Source: Acidobacteriota bacterium
GTDB taxonomy: Bacteria; Acidobacteriota; UBA6911; RPQK01; JAPXNP01
Assembly: GCA_030614585.1 (NCBI GenBank)
Contig: JAUWTT010000347.1
Span: 1 to 5,181 of the forward strand
Reading direction: 5' to 3'
DNA length: 5,181 nt
Shown here in pieces: positions 4,479 to 5,181 of this stretch (position 1 is its first letter; the number at the start of each line of letters is the position of its first letter). A model generated the notes under the pieces. The model had not been told where the DNA came from. It saw only the letters and a list, made by a program, of their open reading frames with translations, and did no database searches. The translations under genes and the position numbers were made by a program.

Positions 4479-5181
4479 TCACGTAACGAGTGTGTAGACT
4501 TCCCGAACGGAGTCAACGATTCGGTCGTTCATGGCCGCAGTGTACTTGGGGCCGATCCGTACCTGAACAAAACGGTCGAAAACCTCGAGGGTTTGACGAC
4601 ACGAGTTCGGCCCATACTTAATGGCTTTTCCCTCTGGAGAGTTAAACGAAGGCCAGTTCGGGTGGCGTGCCTGTTTGTTCATGACAGACTTGCGGATAGG
4701 CAGCAGAATGGAACCTGTGAGAGTGGAGGTTGGAATTCCTCGGGTTCGGAGTTCGCTGATGCACCGGTCTCTTGTTTGTTTGTTCCCGGCCTCGAAGTAG
4801 ATCGCGTATCCGTTGTCGCCCTTCGGATCCGGGCGCTTTCGCATCTTGATACCGGGCAGGTTCTTGATCCCCTCCCGAACCGCATCTGCATTCTCGCGCA
4901 ATTCTCGGATCATCGTGTCCAGTTTCGGCAGTTGTGCTCCCAGAACCGCGCCGGTGAACTCGCTCATCCGGAAGTTTTCTCCCGCAAACCGACTCAGTTG
5001 CTCCCCGCCGAGCCTGTCCTGAAAGACATCCCTGAGCCCACCCATGTCATGGAAGCGGACAGCACGCTCGAATATCTCCGGATCGCCGGAAACCAGGGCG
5101 CCTCCTTCCCCCGAGCTGATCATTTTGTGCAGTTGGAAGCTGTAAATCCCGACATCACCAATCGATCCCAGCTTCTTGCCG
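4479..5181 (-). CDS. DegT/DnrJ/EryC1/StrS-family PLP aminotransferase, C-terminal part
   Basis: The frame is open from the right edge to TGA at 4481-4479, giving 233 residues. The N-terminal third to half is outside, since family members are usually about 370-430 residues. The first visible residues, GDVGIYSFQLHKMISSGEGG (8-27), contain the family signature with the PLP-binding lysine K19 followed by the glycine-rich GEGG turn. GENFRMSEFTGAVLGAQL (67-84) is the conserved segment that normally follows, and the C-terminal helices end in REVYTLVT. Such enzymes transfer an amino group, usually from Glu or Gln, to keto-sugars or cyclitols (nucleotide-sugar biosynthesis, scyllo-inosose amination). 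Which substrate this one uses cannot be decided from this part. The ATG at 5123 is internal: coding sequence with catalytic residues lies upstream of it. The protein is cytoplasmic by family. Repeat B lies directly after the stop. Confidence 0.92.
   Translation of the reverse strand, partial: GKKLGSIGDVGIYSFQLHKMISSGEGGALVSGDPEIFERAVRFHDMGGLRDVFQDRLGGEQLSRFAGENFRMSEFTGAVLGAQLPKLDTMIRELRENADAVREGIKNLPGIKMRKRPDPKGDNGYAIYFEAGNKQTRDRCISELRTRGIPTSTLTGSILLPIRKSVMNKQARHPNWPSFNSPEGKAIKYGPNSCRQTLEVFDRFVQVRIGPKYTAAMNDRIVDSVREVYTLVT

Noticed and set aside
4088..4516. Minus-strand open frame of 142 codons across the intergenic region
   Set aside because: It runs through repeat copy B (hence SHAKTQR), overlaps the end of the aminotransferase gene in another frame, and has no family resemblance; it is best explained as translation of repeat DNA.
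1..5181. Defence system, CRISPR array, prophage or toxin-antitoxin pair
   Set aside because: No regularly spaced repeats, no effector or integrase motifs and no small overlapping gene pairs were found; the nuclease-fold protein is exported and looks inactive, so it is not evidence for defence.

Overview
The window comes from a bacterial chromosome of medium GC (roughly 50-53% by eye). It holds five protein-coding genes, two of them cut by the window edges, plus unusually roomy intergenic DNA. A Tat-exported TIM-barrel sugar isomerase/epimerase-like protein, a secreted nuclease-fold protein, a DUF1349 protein and a DegT-type aminotransferase, together with 'HAKTQR'-type dispersed intergenic repeats, suggest a free-living environmental bacterium of the Acidobacteria / Planctomycetes-Verrucomicrobia kind. 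No marker gene fixes the phylum. There is no rRNA, tRNA, CRISPR array, transposase, phage gene or recognisable defence cassette.

Layout from left to right. Positions 842 to 1 (minus strand, C-terminus outside the window) encode an exported staphylococcal-nuclease-fold protein that lacks most catalytic residues and carries a second, uncharacterised C-terminal domain. Positions 843-1018 hold a candidate promoter and dyad symmetries for that gene. Positions 2128-1019 (minus) encode a Tat-signal xylose-isomerase-like TIM-barrel protein with a strong ribosome binding site. Positions 2129-2556 are a divergent intergenic region with candidate promoters in both directions, two small hairpins and repeat copy A (2372-2499). 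Positions 2557-3204 (plus) encode a DUF1349 concanavalin-like protein that appears to start at TTG. Positions 3952-3218 (minus) encode a stand-alone cytoplasmic GAF-like sensory protein, convergent with the DUF1349 gene across only 13 bp. Positions 3953-4478 are a long intergenic region with a candidate promoter, a bulged stem-loop and repeat copy B (4362-4471). Positions 5181-4479 (minus, N-terminus outside) encode the C-terminal part of a DegT/DnrJ/EryC1/StrS aminotransferase that keeps its PLP lysine.

The genes do not form one evident operon: intergenic gaps are large and one gene is inverted. The TIM-barrel protein, the DUF1349 protein and the sugar aminotransferase would all fit carbohydrate or cyclitol handling, but this rests on family membership and proximity only. 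I found no convincing new multi-gene system. The items most worth following are the catalytically degenerate nuclease-fold fusion, the two-copy 110-128 bp intergenic repeat whose indels are all multiples of three, and the long structured leader of the GAF-like gene.
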